Origin: Solirubrobacter sp963736505
GTDB taxonomy: Bacteria; Actinomycetota; Thermoleophilia; Solirubrobacterales; Solirubrobacteraceae
Length of the DNA stretch: 64,000 nt
Assembly: GCA_963736505.1 (NCBI GenBank)
Contig: CAVTOZ010000003.1
Span: 1,116,001-1,180,000 of the forward strand
Direction: 5' to 3'
Positions 46,406 to 55,470 of the stretch are shown here, piece after piece. A model generated the notes under the pieces. The model was not told the origin of the DNA. It ran no database searches and saw nothing but the letters and a program-made list of their open reading frames with translations. The number at the start of each line of letters is the position of its first letter. Position 1 is the first letter of the stretch. The position numbers and the translations under genes were made by a program.

Positions 46406-48743
46406 GGCCAAGCGCCGCGCCCTGTGGATCGGGGCCAGCGCGCTCGCCGTCGTCGCCCTGGTCGTCGCCGTCCTGCTGCTCACGGGCGGGAAGTCCGCGC
46501 TCCCCGGCGTCGCGTCGGCGCCCGGCACGCTTTCCGACCCCGTCCCGTACGACGGCCGCAGCCCCGGCCAGCCGGCCGGCGCCGAGCAGCGCGTGCTGGT
46601 GCAGTTCCCGCGCAAGCCGCTCGGCGAGCTCGCGGACGCCCGCGCGATGGGCGCCGCCGCGTCGGCCCTCTACATCAAGTCGCTCAAGCGCGAGCAGATC
46701 ACGACCCGCTCGGCGCTGCAGGCCAACGGCATCGTGCTGCGCGACGTCGTCTCCTTCTACCGCGTCTACAACGGCTTCGCCGCGACCGTGCGCACGCAGG
46801 ACGTCGGGCGGCTGAACTCCCGCGGGGCGCGCGTCCGCACGGTCCGCCGCACCTACCCGGCCAGCGGCGAGCCGGTGCCGGTCTCCGGTGCGCGCCCGGA
46901 GGAGAAGGCCGCCTCCCAGGGCCAGCCGCCGGTGGCGCTGCTCGACACCGGCGTCGACCTGCAGGCGCTGAAGGCGCACGCCGACCCCGGCTACGACGCC
47001 GTCGACCGCGACGGCGACCCCGCGCCCGGCCGCGACCCGGCCGGGACGCGCCGCACGGAGACCAGCGGCACCGCGCTGGCCGGGCTCCTCGCCCAAGCGG
47101 GCGAGCGAGTGATGCCGATCCGCGTGGCCAGCCTGCGCGCCTCGCCCAGCGTCGAGGCGGTCGGCACGACCGACGAGCTGATCGCCGGGCTCGAGCACGC
47201 CGTCGACCCGAACGGCGACCTCGACACGTCCGACCACGTCGCGGTCGCGCTCGTCGGCGTCAACTCGCCCTACGCGGGCTTCGCCGACTCGCCCGAGGCC
47301 CAGGCCGTCGAGGGCGCCGCCGGGCTCGGCACGCTCGTCGTCGCGCCGGCGGGCGACGAAGGCGCGGCGCGCCCCGGCAGCGGCACGATCGGCTCGCCGG
47401 CGGCGGCCGCGGGCGCGCTGGCGGTCGGCGCGCTGGCCGGTCCGGAGCCTTCGCCGCGGGTGGAGCTGAGGGTCGCGGGCGAGACGATCGCCGACGCCGC
47501 CGTGCTCGGCGGCACGCCGGCGGGCGCGAAGAGCTCCGGCCCCGTGACCGCCGCCGATCCCGCCGAGCTCGGCGGCGCGCAGCCGACGCTCCGCGGCACC
47601 GCCGTGATCGTGCGCGCCGGCGCCAACCCGGCCGCCCAGGCGGCCGCCGCGGCCACCACCGGGGCGGCGGTCGTGCTGCTCGCCGATCCCCGCGACGACC
47701 GCCCGCTGCCCGCGATCTCGGCCGGCCGCGCCGCTGCGCCGGTCGTCGGCGTCACCGGGAAGGCCGCCGAGAAGCTGCTCGCCGCCACGCCGGGCACGGC
47801 GATCGCGTTCGGCGCGGTCGAGCGCGGGCCGCGCGGGGAGGAGCCGTCGCTGCACGCGTCGGGGTTCACGTCCGAGGGCCCGTCCGCCGCCGGGCTCGCC
47901 AAGCCGGACGTCGCGGCCGCCGGCAGCGCGCTGACGATCACCGCGGGCGGCAGGACGGCGGTCGCGGGCGGCAGCGCGATCGCCGCCGCGCGCGTCGCCG
48001 CCGCCGCGGCGCGCCTGTACCGCGCGCACCCGGAGCTCTCGCCCGCGCAGCTGCGCGCCGAGCTGATCGCCGCCGCCGACCCCGCGCACCTGCCGCCTGA
48101 GCGCACCGGCGGCGGCGCGCTGCGCGACCCGCCGGCCAACCCGATCACCGCCGAGCCGACGTCGCCGGCCTCCGGCCCGCTCGACCCGCTCACGCTGGCG
48201 CTCAGCGCGACCGCGTCCACGAGCCTGACGCTGCGCGGCACCGGCGGCGCCCAGATCTCGCCGCCGGACCTGTCGCTCACGCCCGGCGCGCCCGCGAACG
48301 TCTCGATCCGCACGCCGACCCAGGGCGCGGGCCGGCTCACCGCCGTCGACGGCCGCGGCCGCACCGTCGCGTCCGTGCCGTTCCTCGTGCGCCCGCAGAA
48401 CGCGCCGGACGTCCCGCTCGGGCCGCTCCGCACGACCGCCGGCGGGCGCGGGGTCCGCTTCACGCTCGGCGCCTTCAGCCGTGGCGATCCGCTCACGACG
48501 GGCACCGCGATCCGCTTCGCCGAGCGGCTCGTGCTCGAGGTCGTCAACGATCAGGGCGAGACCGTCCGCACGCTCACGGTCCCGGGCGGGGCGAAGGAGC
48601 TGATGCCGGCCGAGTACGGCTACACGCTCCCGCGGGCCGATTTCGACGCGCTCCCGGCGGGGCGCTACGCCTACCGGGCGCAGGCGTGGGCGCCGAACCG
48701 CAACGCGCCGGTGACCCGGCGCTCGAGGTCGTTCACGCGATGA
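46374..48743 (+). CDS. membrane-anchored subtilase-like protein lacking the catalytic His
   Basis: 789 residues from TTG 46374. Helix 15-38 anchors it with the rest outside. A propeptide-like region (about 65-160) precedes an S8 fold. Asp of the triad is present in VALLDTGVD (about 191). The HGTHVAG block reads SGTALAG, so His is Ser (about 231). The oxyanion Asn position in AAGNSG reads PAGDEG, so Asp (about 328). Ser is kept in AGGSAIAAARVA (about 534). A PA-like insert (about 380-475) and one or two beta-sandwich domains (about 600-789) follow. It is probably a non-proteolytic binding protein. It is coupled between tsaD and the glutaredoxin-like gene. Confidence 0.83.
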   Translation: MTPTPPAAQPEAKRRALWIGASALAVVALVVAVLLLTGGKSALPGVASAPGTLSDPVPYDGRSPGQPAGAEQRVLVQFPRKPLGELADARAMGAAASALYIKSLKREQITTRSALQANGIVLRDVVSFYRVYNGFAATVRTQDVGRLNSRGARVRTVRRTYPASGEPVPVSGARPEEKAASQGQPPVALLDTGVDLQALKAHADPGYDAVDRDGDPAPGRDPAGTRRTETSGTALAGLLAQAGERVMPIRVASLRASPSVEAVGTTDELIAGLEHAVDPNGDLDTSDHVAVALVGVNSPYAGFADSPEAQAVEGAAGLGTLVVAPAGDEGAARPGSGTIGSPAAAAGALAVGALAGPEPSPRVELRVAGETIADAAVLGGTPAGAKSSGPVTAADPAELGGAQPTLRGTAVIVRAGANPAAQAAAAATTGAAVVLLADPRDDRPLPAISAGRAAAPVVGVTGKAAEKLLAATPGTAIAFGAVERGPRGEEPSLHASGFTSEGPSAAGLAKPDVAAAGSALTITAGGRTAVAGGSAIAAARVAAAAARLYRAHPELSPAQLRAELIAAADPAHLPPERTGGGALRDPPANPITAEPTSPASGPLDPLTLALSATASTSLTLRGTGGAQISPPDLSLTPGAPANVSIRTPTQGAGRLTAVDGRGRTVASVPFLVRPQNAPDVPLGPLRTTAGGRGVRFTLGAFSRGDPLTTGTAIRFAERLVLEVVNDQGETVRTLTVPGGAKELMPAEYGYTLPRADFDALPAGRYAYRAQAWAPNRNAPVTRRSRSFTR

Positions 48744-48991
48744 AGCCGACCGTGACGCTGTTCGGGCGCCCGGGCTGCCACCTGTGCGACGACGCCCGCG
48801 TGGCCTTGACGCGTGTCCAAGCTCGCGTGCCGTTCGCGCTCGAGGAGGTCGACATCACGCGCGACGACGCGCTCCACGCCCGCTACCTCGAGCGCATCCC
48901 CGTGATCGCGCTCGACGGCGTGGAGCTGTTCGACTACTTCGTCGATGAGGAAGCCCTGGAGCGGCGCATTCTCTATCGTGAGGTCAGATGA
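48740..48991 (+). CDS. glutaredoxin-like (DUF836-type) thiol protein
   Basis: 83 residues from ATG 48740, which shares ATGA with the preceding stop. Thioredoxin fold with the active site CHLC in LFGRPGCHLCDDA and the cis-Pro in IPVIALDG. It is shorter than classical glutaredoxin and fits the small family often found beside rex and other redox genes. It is coupled to rex (ATGA), consistent with a link to redox sensing. The partner is unknown. Confidence 0.88.
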   Translation: MKPTVTLFGRPGCHLCDDARVALTRVQARVPFALEEVDITRDDALHARYLERIPVIALDGVELFDYFVDEEALERRILYREVR

Positions 48992-49680
48992 GCTTCGGCG
49001 ACGTCGCGACTTCGGCCGGCGGCGGCGGCGCGCAGCAGGGCGACGGTGGGCTTGGTCCTCTCTCGGACCGCCTCTCGCTCGGCGTGGCCGCCCGCCTGTC
49101 GCGCTACCTGCAGGTGCTCACCCAGGCCCGCAAGATGGGCAAGGAGACGATCTCCTCGCAGGAGCTGTCGGAGTACACGCACGTGAACTCCACGCAGATC
49201 CGGCGCGATCTCTCCGGCTTCGGCAAGTTCGGCAAGCGGGGCGTCGGCTACAACGTCGACTCGCTGGTCAGCCAGATCCGCAAGATCCTGCGGACGAGCG
49301 GCCAGCACAACATCGCGCTGTTCGGCGCCGGCCACCTGGGCAAGGCGATCGCCAGCTCGGACATCTTCGCCGACCACGGCTTCCGCGTCGTCGCGATCTT
49401 CGACACCGACAAGGACAAGCTCGGCGAGAAGATCGGCTCCACCTCGGTCCGCCACACCGACGACCTCAAGCAGGTCGTCGAGGAGGAGGACATCGTCGTC
49501 GGCGTCCTCGCCGTGCCGACCGCCGCCGCCCAGGGCCTCGCCGACCTGCTGGTCGACGCGGGCGTGAAGATCATCTTCAACTACTCCGAAGCGCTCCTGC
49601 AGGTCCCGCCCGAGGTGACGGTGCACACTTCGAGCCCCGCCGTCGACCTGCTGTACGCGCTGTACTTCTACCTGACCTGA
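48988..49680 (+). CDS. rex: redox-sensing transcriptional repressor Rex
   Basis: NADH/NAD+-sensing repressor, 230 residues. The N-terminal 25 residues are Gly-rich and variable. A winged-helix domain (about 30-100) contains ELSEYTHVNSTQIRRDLSGFGKFGKRGVGY, characteristic of Rex (only its type is given). The Rossmann domain starts with IALFGAGHLGKAI, and IFNYSEALLQVP with the C-terminal SPAVDLLYALYFYL swapped helix follows. In Actinobacteria Rex controls respiratory and NADH-related genes. I see no clear Rex operator near the genes in this window. Confidence 0.97.
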   Translation: MSFGDVATSAGGGGAQQGDGGLGPLSDRLSLGVAARLSRYLQVLTQARKMGKETISSQELSEYTHVNSTQIRRDLSGFGKFGKRGVGYNVDSLVSQIRKILRTSGQHNIALFGAGHLGKAIASSDIFADHGFRVVAIFDTDKDKLGEKIGSTSVRHTDDLKQVVEEEDIVVGVLAVPTAAAQGLADLLVDAGVKIIFNYSEALLQVPPEVTVHTSSPAVDLLYALYFYLT

Positions 49681-49686
49681 GGACGC

Positions 49687-50814
49687 ATGGACCTGGTGGC
49701 GGCGCGCGAGATCTTCGAGACCTCGCAGGACCTGACGGTGGGCATCGAGGAGGAATGGGCGATCGTCGATCCCCAGACGCTCGAGCTGACGCCGCGCTTC
49801 GAGGACCTGCGCGACGCAGGCGCGAAGGACCCGGTGCTCGCGGACGCGATCGCGGGCGAGCTGATCTCCTCCGAGATCGAGATCCGCTCCGGCCGCGGCG
49901 AGAACGTCGCGCACGCGATCCAGCTCCAGCACGAGGCCCGGCGGCGCCTGTTCGCGCTCGCCGACGCCCACGGCGTCGCGCTCGCCTCGACCGGCACGCA
50001 CCCGCTGTCGGACTACCGCAAGCAGCACATCATCGACACCGAGCACTACGCCCGCGTGCAGGAGGGGCTGAAGTACGTCGCGTGGCGCAACAACACGTTC
50101 GCGCTGCAGGTCCACGTCGGCGTCCAGGGCGCCGACCGCGCCGTCAGGACGTGCGACCGCCTGCGGCCCGTCCTGCCGCTGCTGCTCGCGATCAGTGCCA
50201 ACTCGCCGTTCATCGACGGCCGCGACTCCGGCCTGCACTCCGGCCGCTCGCAGACGTTCACGAAGTCCTTCCCGCGCTGCGGCATCCCCGACGTCTACGG
50301 CTCCTGGGCCAGCTGGCACGACTACGTCGAGTTGCTGCTGCGGACGAACTCGATCGTCGAGTTCACGCAGCTGTGGTGGTCGGTGCGCCCGCACCACAGC
50401 TTCGGGACGATCGAGGTGCGCATCTGCGACGCGCAGACGACCGGGCCGGAGGCCGACGCGCTGGTCGAGCTGATCGTGGCCTGCGTCGCCCAGGCGCTGC
50501 GCGAGGTCGACGCCGGCGAGACGCCGCCCGACATCGCCGGCCGCCTGATCGAGGAGAACATGTGGCGCGCGATCCGCTACGGGCAGGACGGCAAGCTGCT
50601 CGATCTCGGCGCGAAGCGGATCGAGGAGTACCCGGCCGCCGAGGCGGTCGACCGCCTGAAGGCGTGGACGGGATCCGACGTCGCGCTGCCCGAGCTCAAC
50701 GGCGCCCAGCGGCAGCGCCGCATGATCGACACGGGCGCAACGGCCTATGAAGTGTTCAAGCAGTGCGTGGAGGAGACCCGCGCGACGTACCCGGCAGAGG
50801 AGCGTGTCAAATGA
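49687..50814 (+). CDS. YbdK/GCS2-type carboxylate-amine ligase
   Basis: ATP-dependent ligase of the glutamate-cysteine ligase type 2 family, 375 residues from ATG 49687, 6 bases after rex. VGIEEEWAIVD is the ATP/metal motif. SSEIEIRSG, STGTHPLSDY, QVHVGVQG and GTIEVRICDAQTT are the other family blocks. The exact product is not certain. YbdK makes gamma-glutamylcysteine weakly, and related enzymes act in other pathways. The placement behind a glutaredoxin-like protein and rex fits thiol metabolism. The stop overlaps the DUF1844 start (ATGA). Confidence 0.92.
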   Translation: MDLVAAREIFETSQDLTVGIEEEWAIVDPQTLELTPRFEDLRDAGAKDPVLADAIAGELISSEIEIRSGRGENVAHAIQLQHEARRRLFALADAHGVALASTGTHPLSDYRKQHIIDTEHYARVQEGLKYVAWRNNTFALQVHVGVQGADRAVRTCDRLRPVLPLLLAISANSPFIDGRDSGLHSGRSQTFTKSFPRCGIPDVYGSWASWHDYVELLLRTNSIVEFTQLWWSVRPHHSFGTIEVRICDAQTTGPEADALVELIVACVAQALREVDAGETPPDIAGRLIEENMWRAIRYGQDGKLLDLGAKRIEEYPAAEAVDRLKAWTGSDVALPELNGAQRQRRMIDTGATAYEVFKQCVEETRATYPAEERVK

Positions 50815-51188
50815 GCAGCCGTGAGTTCTCCGAAGAGGAGATGCGTGCGATCGAGGCCGAGATGGAGAAGCTCACGGTCGACGACGTACTGCTCCAGACG
50901 GTCGTGACGCTGATCAACCTCGGCGCCCGCAAGGCGGGCCTGGCGGCGCCTCCCGGCGACGAGGAGCCGAAGCGCGACCTGGTCCAGACGCGCGAGGCGA
51001 TCGAGGGCGCGCGCGCCCTGCTGCCGCTGCTCGAGAGCCGCCACGCGCAGGAGATCGCGCCGCTCAAGGACGCGCTGTCGCGCCTGCAGATGGCCTTCGT
51101 GCAGCTCTCGGGCGGCCAGCCGCCGGCGCCTGAGCCGGAGAAGCCGCAAGCCCCGCCCGCAAGCCGTTTGTGGGTTCCCGGGCAGTAG
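50811..51188 (+). CDS. DUF1844 protein
   Basis: 125 residues from ATG 50811. The helical core is EMEKLTVDDVLLQTVVTLIN and LEGARAL-like residues (EGARALLPLLESRHAQEI), which identify DUF1844. A Pro/Glu tail ends the protein. Function unknown; such proteins are common in Actinobacteria. It is the last coupled gene of the tsa-rex series. Confidence 0.88.
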   Translation: MSSREFSEEEMRAIEAEMEKLTVDDVLLQTVVTLINLGARKAGLAAPPGDEEPKRDLVQTREAIEGARALLPLLESRHAQEIAPLKDALSRLQMAFVQLSGGQPPAPEPEKPQAPPASRLWVPGQ

Positions 51189-51194
51189 CGAAGC

Positions 51195-51265
51195 GGTCTC
51201 TGTAAACCCCGTGCTCGAGCCGGGGTCGCCCGCAGGGCGAGAGCCGGGCGAGCAGTAACGAGACC
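51195..51265 (+). other. folded intergenic element upstream of hppA
   Basis: Outer arms GGTCTC (51195-51200) and GAGACC (51260-51265) enclose two hairpins: ACCCCG/CGGGGT (51206-51226, loop with palindromic GCTCGAGC) and CGCCC-GCA-GGGCG (51227-51239). GCTCG (51213) can instead pair with CGAGC (51249), giving an alternative fold. It may be a terminator of the preceding operon or part of a leader. No known RNA family recognised. Confidence 0.4.
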
Positions 51266-51302
51266 TTCCGTCAACCCTCCACGGTAGACTCCCCGCGCTC
51301 CA

Positions 51303-51335
51303 CGGCGGCCCGTCCCGGGCTGCCGTTTCTGCTTT
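51303..51335 (+). terminator. terminator-like hairpin before hppA
   Basis: A 10-bp stem (CGGCGGCCCG with CGGGCTGCCG, one G-T pair) and TCC loop at 51303-51325, followed by T-rich TTTCTGCTTTG. It stands 33 bases before the hppA start and after a possible -10 box TAGACT (51285-51290). It could end the tsa-rex transcript or attenuate hppA. Confidence 0.5.
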
Positions 51336-51357
51336 GTCTGAGTCCAGAGGGGTTCTC

Positions 51358-53400
51358 TTGTCAAGCTTCCTGTCCGACCACGGCGTCGTCGTTGCCGTGA
51401 TCTGCGCGTTGCTCGCCGTGGCGTACGGCGTGTTGACGACGCGCTCGCTGCTCGCGCTGTCGCCGGGCAACGAGACCATGCAGCGCCTCTCGGCTGCCGT
51501 CCAGGAGGGCGCGCAGGCCTATCTGAAGCGCCAGTACACGGTGATCGGGATCGTCGGCATCGTCCTCTTCATCGCGCTGATCCCGCTGCAGAACATCCAG
51601 GTCGCGATCGGCTTCGCGGTCGGCGGCCTCGCTTCAGCGTCGGCGGGCTTCATCGGCATGAACGTGTCGGTGCGCGCCAACGCGCGCGTCGCCGAGGCCG
51701 CCCGCGGCGGCATCGGCCCGGCGCTCGACGTCGCGTTCCGCGGCGGCGCGGTGACGGGCATGCTCGTCGTCGGCCTCGCCCTGCTCGGCGTCGCCGGCTA
51801 CTTCGGGATCCTCACCTGGGTCTTCGGCGTCAGCGACAAGCACGCCGTCGACGCGCTGATCGGGCTCGGCTTCGGCGGCTCGCTGATCTCCGTCTTCGCC
51901 CGTCTGGGCGGCGGCATCTTCACCAAGGGCGCCGACGTCGGCGCGGACATCGTCGGCAAGATCGAGGCCGGCATCCCCGAGGACGACCCGCGCAACCCGG
52001 CCGTGATCGCCGACAACGTGGGCGACAACGTGGGCGACTGCGCCGGCATGGCGGCGGACCTGTTCGAGACCTACGCGGTGACCGCGGTCGCCGTGATGCT
52101 GCTCGGCGTCCTGACGTTCCCGGGCGACTCCTCGGTCCTGATGTTCCCGCTGATCCTCGGCTCGGTCTCGATCGTCGCGTCGATCATCGGCACGTTCGCG
52201 GTCAAGTCCGCCTCGGGCAACGTCGAGCGCGCGCTCTACCAGGGCGTGATCCTCGCGGCGGTCATCTCCGCCGTGCTGTTCATCCCGGTGACCAACTGGA
52301 TGATGGGCGACCTGCCCGGCGTCGACGCGCCGTCGTGGGGCGACATCTACCTGTGCGCGTTGATCGGCCTCGGCGTCACCGGCGCGCTGTTCGTGATCAC
52401 CGACTACTACACGTCGACGCGCTTCCCGCCCGTGAAGTCGACCGCCCGCGCGTCACAGACCGGCCACGCGACGAACATCATCCAGGGCCTCGCCCAGGGC
52501 CTGCAGGCCACGGCCGCCCCGGCGATCGTGATCGTGCTCGCGATCTGGGGCTCCTCGGAGCTCGCCGGCGTCTACGGCATCGCCGTCGCCGTCATGTCGC
52601 AGCTGTCGCTGTGCGGCCTGATCGTCGCGCTCGACGCGTTCGGCCCGATCACCGACAACGCGGGCGGCATCGCCGAGATGGCGAACATGCCCGAGGACGT
52701 CCGCAACGTCACCGACCCGCTGGACGCCGTCGGCAACACGACCAAGGCCGTCACCAAGGGCTACGCGATCGGCTCCGCCGCGCTCGCCGCGCTGGTGCTG
52801 TTCGCGGCGTTCAAGATCGAGCTGCAGACCGAGCTCGGCCACCCGATCCAGTTCCTGCTCGACGATCCGCACGTCCTGATGGGCCTGCTGATCGGCGGCA
52901 TGATGGTCTGCCTGTTCGCCTCGCTGTCGATGGAGGCCGTGGGCCGCGCCGGCGGCGCCGTCGTCGAGGAGGTGCGGCGCCAGTTCCGCGAGCACCCGGG
53001 GATCATGGACGGCACCGAGCAGCCGGAGTACGGCCAGTGCGTCGACATCGTGACCAAGGCCGCGCAGCGCGAGATGATCATCCCGTCGCTGATCCCGATC
53101 GTGATCACGCTGATCGTCGGCATCCTGTCGGACACGATGCTCGGCGGCCTGCTGATCGGCGTCATCGTCGTCGGCCTGTTCTTCGCCGTCCTGATGACCT
53201 CGGGCGGCGGCGCGTGGGACAACGCGAAGAAGCTGATCGAGGACGGCGCGTACGGCGGCAAGGGCTCTGAGGCGCATGCCGCGTCGGTCACCGGCGACAC
53301 CGTCGGCGATCCGTTCAAGGACACGGCCGGCCCGGCCATCAACCCGATGATCAAGGTGGCGAACATCGTCGCCCTGCTGATCATCCCGCTGATCGCCTAG
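51358..53400 (+). CDS. hppA: K+-independent H+-translocating pyrophosphatase
   Basis: Membrane proton pump driven by pyrophosphate hydrolysis, 680 residues, about 16 helices. TTG 51358 has AGAGGGG 5-6 bases upstream; a TTG 24 bases earlier is in frame but lacks this. The PPi/Mg site GADVGADIVGKIEAGIPEDD and the DNVGDNVGDCAG motif are intact. The GNTTKA motif (Lys about 463) marks the K+-independent class, where K+-dependent pumps have Ala. These pumps move H+ only. The C-terminal DNAKK and DTVGDPFKDT blocks complete the site. Confidence 0.97.
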   Translation: MSSFLSDHGVVVAVICALLAVAYGVLTTRSLLALSPGNETMQRLSAAVQEGAQAYLKRQYTVIGIVGIVLFIALIPLQNIQVAIGFAVGGLASASAGFIGMNVSVRANARVAEAARGGIGPALDVAFRGGAVTGMLVVGLALLGVAGYFGILTWVFGVSDKHAVDALIGLGFGGSLISVFARLGGGIFTKGADVGADIVGKIEAGIPEDDPRNPAVIADNVGDNVGDCAGMAADLFETYAVTAVAVMLLGVLTFPGDSSVLMFPLILGSVSIVASIIGTFAVKSASGNVERALYQGVILAAVISAVLFIPVTNWMMGDLPGVDAPSWGDIYLCALIGLGVTGALFVITDYYTSTRFPPVKSTARASQTGHATNIIQGLAQGLQATAAPAIVIVLAIWGSSELAGVYGIAVAVMSQLSLCGLIVALDAFGPITDNAGGIAEMANMPEDVRNVTDPLDAVGNTTKAVTKGYAIGSAALAALVLFAAFKIELQTELGHPIQFLLDDPHVLMGLLIGGMMVCLFASLSMEAVGRAGGAVVEEVRRQFREHPGIMDGTEQPEYGQCVDIVTKAAQREMIIPSLIPIVITLIVGILSDTMLGGLLIGVIVVGLFFAVLMTSGGGAWDNAKKLIEDGAYGGKGSEAHAASVTGDTVGDPFKDTAGPAINPMIKVANIVALLIIPLIA

Positions 53401-53408
53401 GGAACTGC

Positions 53409-53434
53409 GGGCGGCCCGGTTCCCCGGGCCGCCC
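53409..53434. terminator. bidirectional terminator between hppA and the repeat-protein gene
   Basis: A perfect 11-bp stem GGGCGGCCCGG/CCGGGCCGCCC with loop TTCC, 8 bases past the hppA stop and 6 bases past the stop of the convergent gene. Confidence 0.75.
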
Positions 53435-53440
53435 ATCGCT

Positions 53441-55390
53441 TCAGACCTTCACATCCACGGGCTTCGTCAGCCCGAGGACGTTGCCGTGCGCGTCCAGCGC
53501 GCGCAGCGTGACGCGGTAGTGGCCGTGCTGCAGCCGCTTGCCGTTGACCTTCAGGTTCCACTTGATGTGGACGCGGCCCTTGTGGTGCTTGCCGAGCGGC
53601 ACGCGCCCGACGCGCTCGACCGTGTGGCCGTGCACGCGCTCCACGAGGATCCCGATCTGGCACGGGGTGCGCAGCGTCGCGTCGATCTCACCGTGGCCGC
53701 CGTGCACGGGGATCTGCACGCGGCAGCCGTAGAACAGCACGCAGTTGGGGCCGCCGATCGCGGCCTGGGCGAACAGGCGCTGCGGGCCGCCGGCGCTGGT
53801 GAACGTGTAGAACGGCGAGTTGACGTCGGCCGGCGGGCAGGTCGCGCCGTCGGCGGTGAACGGATCGGCGGTGCAGTTCGACGACAGCGGCACGCGCGCG
53901 TCGATCAGGCCGAGCGGGCGGGCGCCGTGGCCCTTGCCCTTGTTGCCCAGCTGCTGGTCGAGCGTGATCCCGCCCGGGGTGTCGGAGATGAAGGCGCCGG
54001 TGGCGTCGAAGTGGCCGACGAAGCCGAGCGTCTGGCCGTCGTGGACCTCGGTCCAGGACACGTAGGGCGTGTTGCCGAAGAACGTGATGTCCGGCTGCGC
54101 GGCGTCGGCGCCGGCCGGCGAGACCGGGTTGCCGCCGTTGAACAGCTCGAAGTGGTCGCCGCCCACCAGGCGCGAGACGAAGATCGAGTGGTGGCCGCCG
54201 ACGTCCTCGGACCAGGTCACCCACGGCACCGTCGGGGTGCCGGGCGTGAGCGTGCCCGCGGCGACGCGCGGGTCCTCGGCGTTCGCGCCCGCGGCCTTGT
54301 TGAGCGAGCAGGCGTTCTCAGCCGCCGTCGAGCTCGCGCAGGCGCCGAAGCCGTTGGCGCCGCTGGTGTCGAGCACGTTGTTCTGCCCGGCCGTCCCGTT
54401 GCCGACGGCGCGCCAGTTGAAGCCGCCGTCCGCGCTCGGGTTGGCCACGATGCGGGCCGCGAAGACCTGCTCGTTGTTGTTGAGGCCCAGGTTGGAGTTG
54501 TCCTTCTCGTACCAGACCGTCCAGTCGACGGCGTCGCCCGCGCCGGTGAAGGCGCTGTCGGGCTCGACGCCGTTGCGGCTCGGGTCGATGTTCAGCGTCG
54601 GGTCGCCGGTCGCGTCCGAGCCGCCGTCCTTCGCGAGCCGGTCGAGGCCGACCTGCTGCCAGCAGAAGTTGCTGACGCTCTTGGCGTCGGACGGCTTGAA
54701 GTTCGTGCACGGCGACTGCGGCGCCGCCTGCTTGACGCCCTTGGAGACGAAGATCTGGCTGTGGTTGCCGGAGCCCGCGACGTTGCCGTCCTGCTCCTGC
54801 CACGAGACCCACGGCACCGGGTCGTTGCCCGCGACCGCGGCGCCGCCGACGACGTTGGGGTCCTCGGCTTCCTTGTCGGTGTGGATGTTCAGCGACGGCA
54901 CGCCGGCGCCGCGGTCCTGGCCCTCGGGCTGCCAGGTGTTGGTCGCCGCGGCGAAGCGGCTGGCGAAGATCTGCTTCTGCCCGCCCAGGGCGGCGTTGGG
55001 CTCGTACCAGGCGTCCCACGGCACGGTGCGCCCGGCACCGGCGAAGTCGATCGAGGGGCCTTGGGCCTCGACGTTCGGGTCGATGTTCAGCGACGGGCCC
55101 TGGGTGACCCACTTGCCGCCCTTGAAGGCGCGGACGAAGATCCGCTGGGCGCCGTTGCCCGCGGACTGCTCGAAGGTCGCCCACGGGACACGGGGACCTC
55201 CGGCGACCAGCGACCCGCCGACGATGTCGGAGACGCCCGCGTTCTGGTTGGGGTCGATGCCGCTCGCGGGGTCGTTGTTGACCTGCGAGCCGTCTGACGG
55301 CAAGCCGACCACCGCACCCGCGGTGCCGGCCGCGAGCAGCGTCGCCGTGATGCCGGCGAGCGCTGTGCGTCGTGCGAATCGTGTGTCCAT
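53441..55390 (-). CDS. secreted repeat protein, probable beta-propeller
   Basis: 649 residues from ATG 55390; a longer frame upstream overlaps another gene. Signal peptide: RRTALAGITATLLAAGTAGA. Residues about 40-470 hold six repeats of 60-110 residues, each with VPWxxWxE, then QIFVxR or similar, and between them PSLNIDPN. This looks like a six-bladed propeller. A C-terminal domain (about 540-649) has five Cys and Gly/His-rich strands. I do not recognise a named family. The loops contain many Asn and Asp. A location outside the cell is inferred from the signal peptide. Confidence 0.8.
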   Translation of the reverse strand: MDTRFARRTALAGITATLLAAGTAGAVVGLPSDGSQVNNDPASGIDPNQNAGVSDIVGGSLVAGGPRVPWATFEQSAGNGAQRIFVRAFKGGKWVTQGPSLNIDPNVEAQGPSIDFAGAGRTVPWDAWYEPNAALGGQKQIFASRFAAATNTWQPEGQDRGAGVPSLNIHTDKEAEDPNVVGGAAVAGNDPVPWVSWQEQDGNVAGSGNHSQIFVSKGVKQAAPQSPCTNFKPSDAKSVSNFCWQQVGLDRLAKDGGSDATGDPTLNIDPSRNGVEPDSAFTGAGDAVDWTVWYEKDNSNLGLNNNEQVFAARIVANPSADGGFNWRAVGNGTAGQNNVLDTSGANGFGACASSTAAENACSLNKAAGANAEDPRVAAGTLTPGTPTVPWVTWSEDVGGHHSIFVSRLVGGDHFELFNGGNPVSPAGADAAQPDITFFGNTPYVSWTEVHDGQTLGFVGHFDATGAFISDTPGGITLDQQLGNKGKGHGARPLGLIDARVPLSSNCTADPFTADGATCPPADVNSPFYTFTSAGGPQRLFAQAAIGGPNCVLFYGCRVQIPVHGGHGEIDATLRTPCQIGILVERVHGHTVERVGRVPLGKHHKGRVHIKWNLKVNGKRLQHGHYRVTLRALDAHGNVLGLTKPVDVKV

Positions 55391-55470
55391 GGGCCCAACG
55401 ACGCGGACCCGGGCGCCGATGTTCCCCTCGCGGATGAGGGGCGGCTCATGAGAAATCCCTGGAAATGAGC

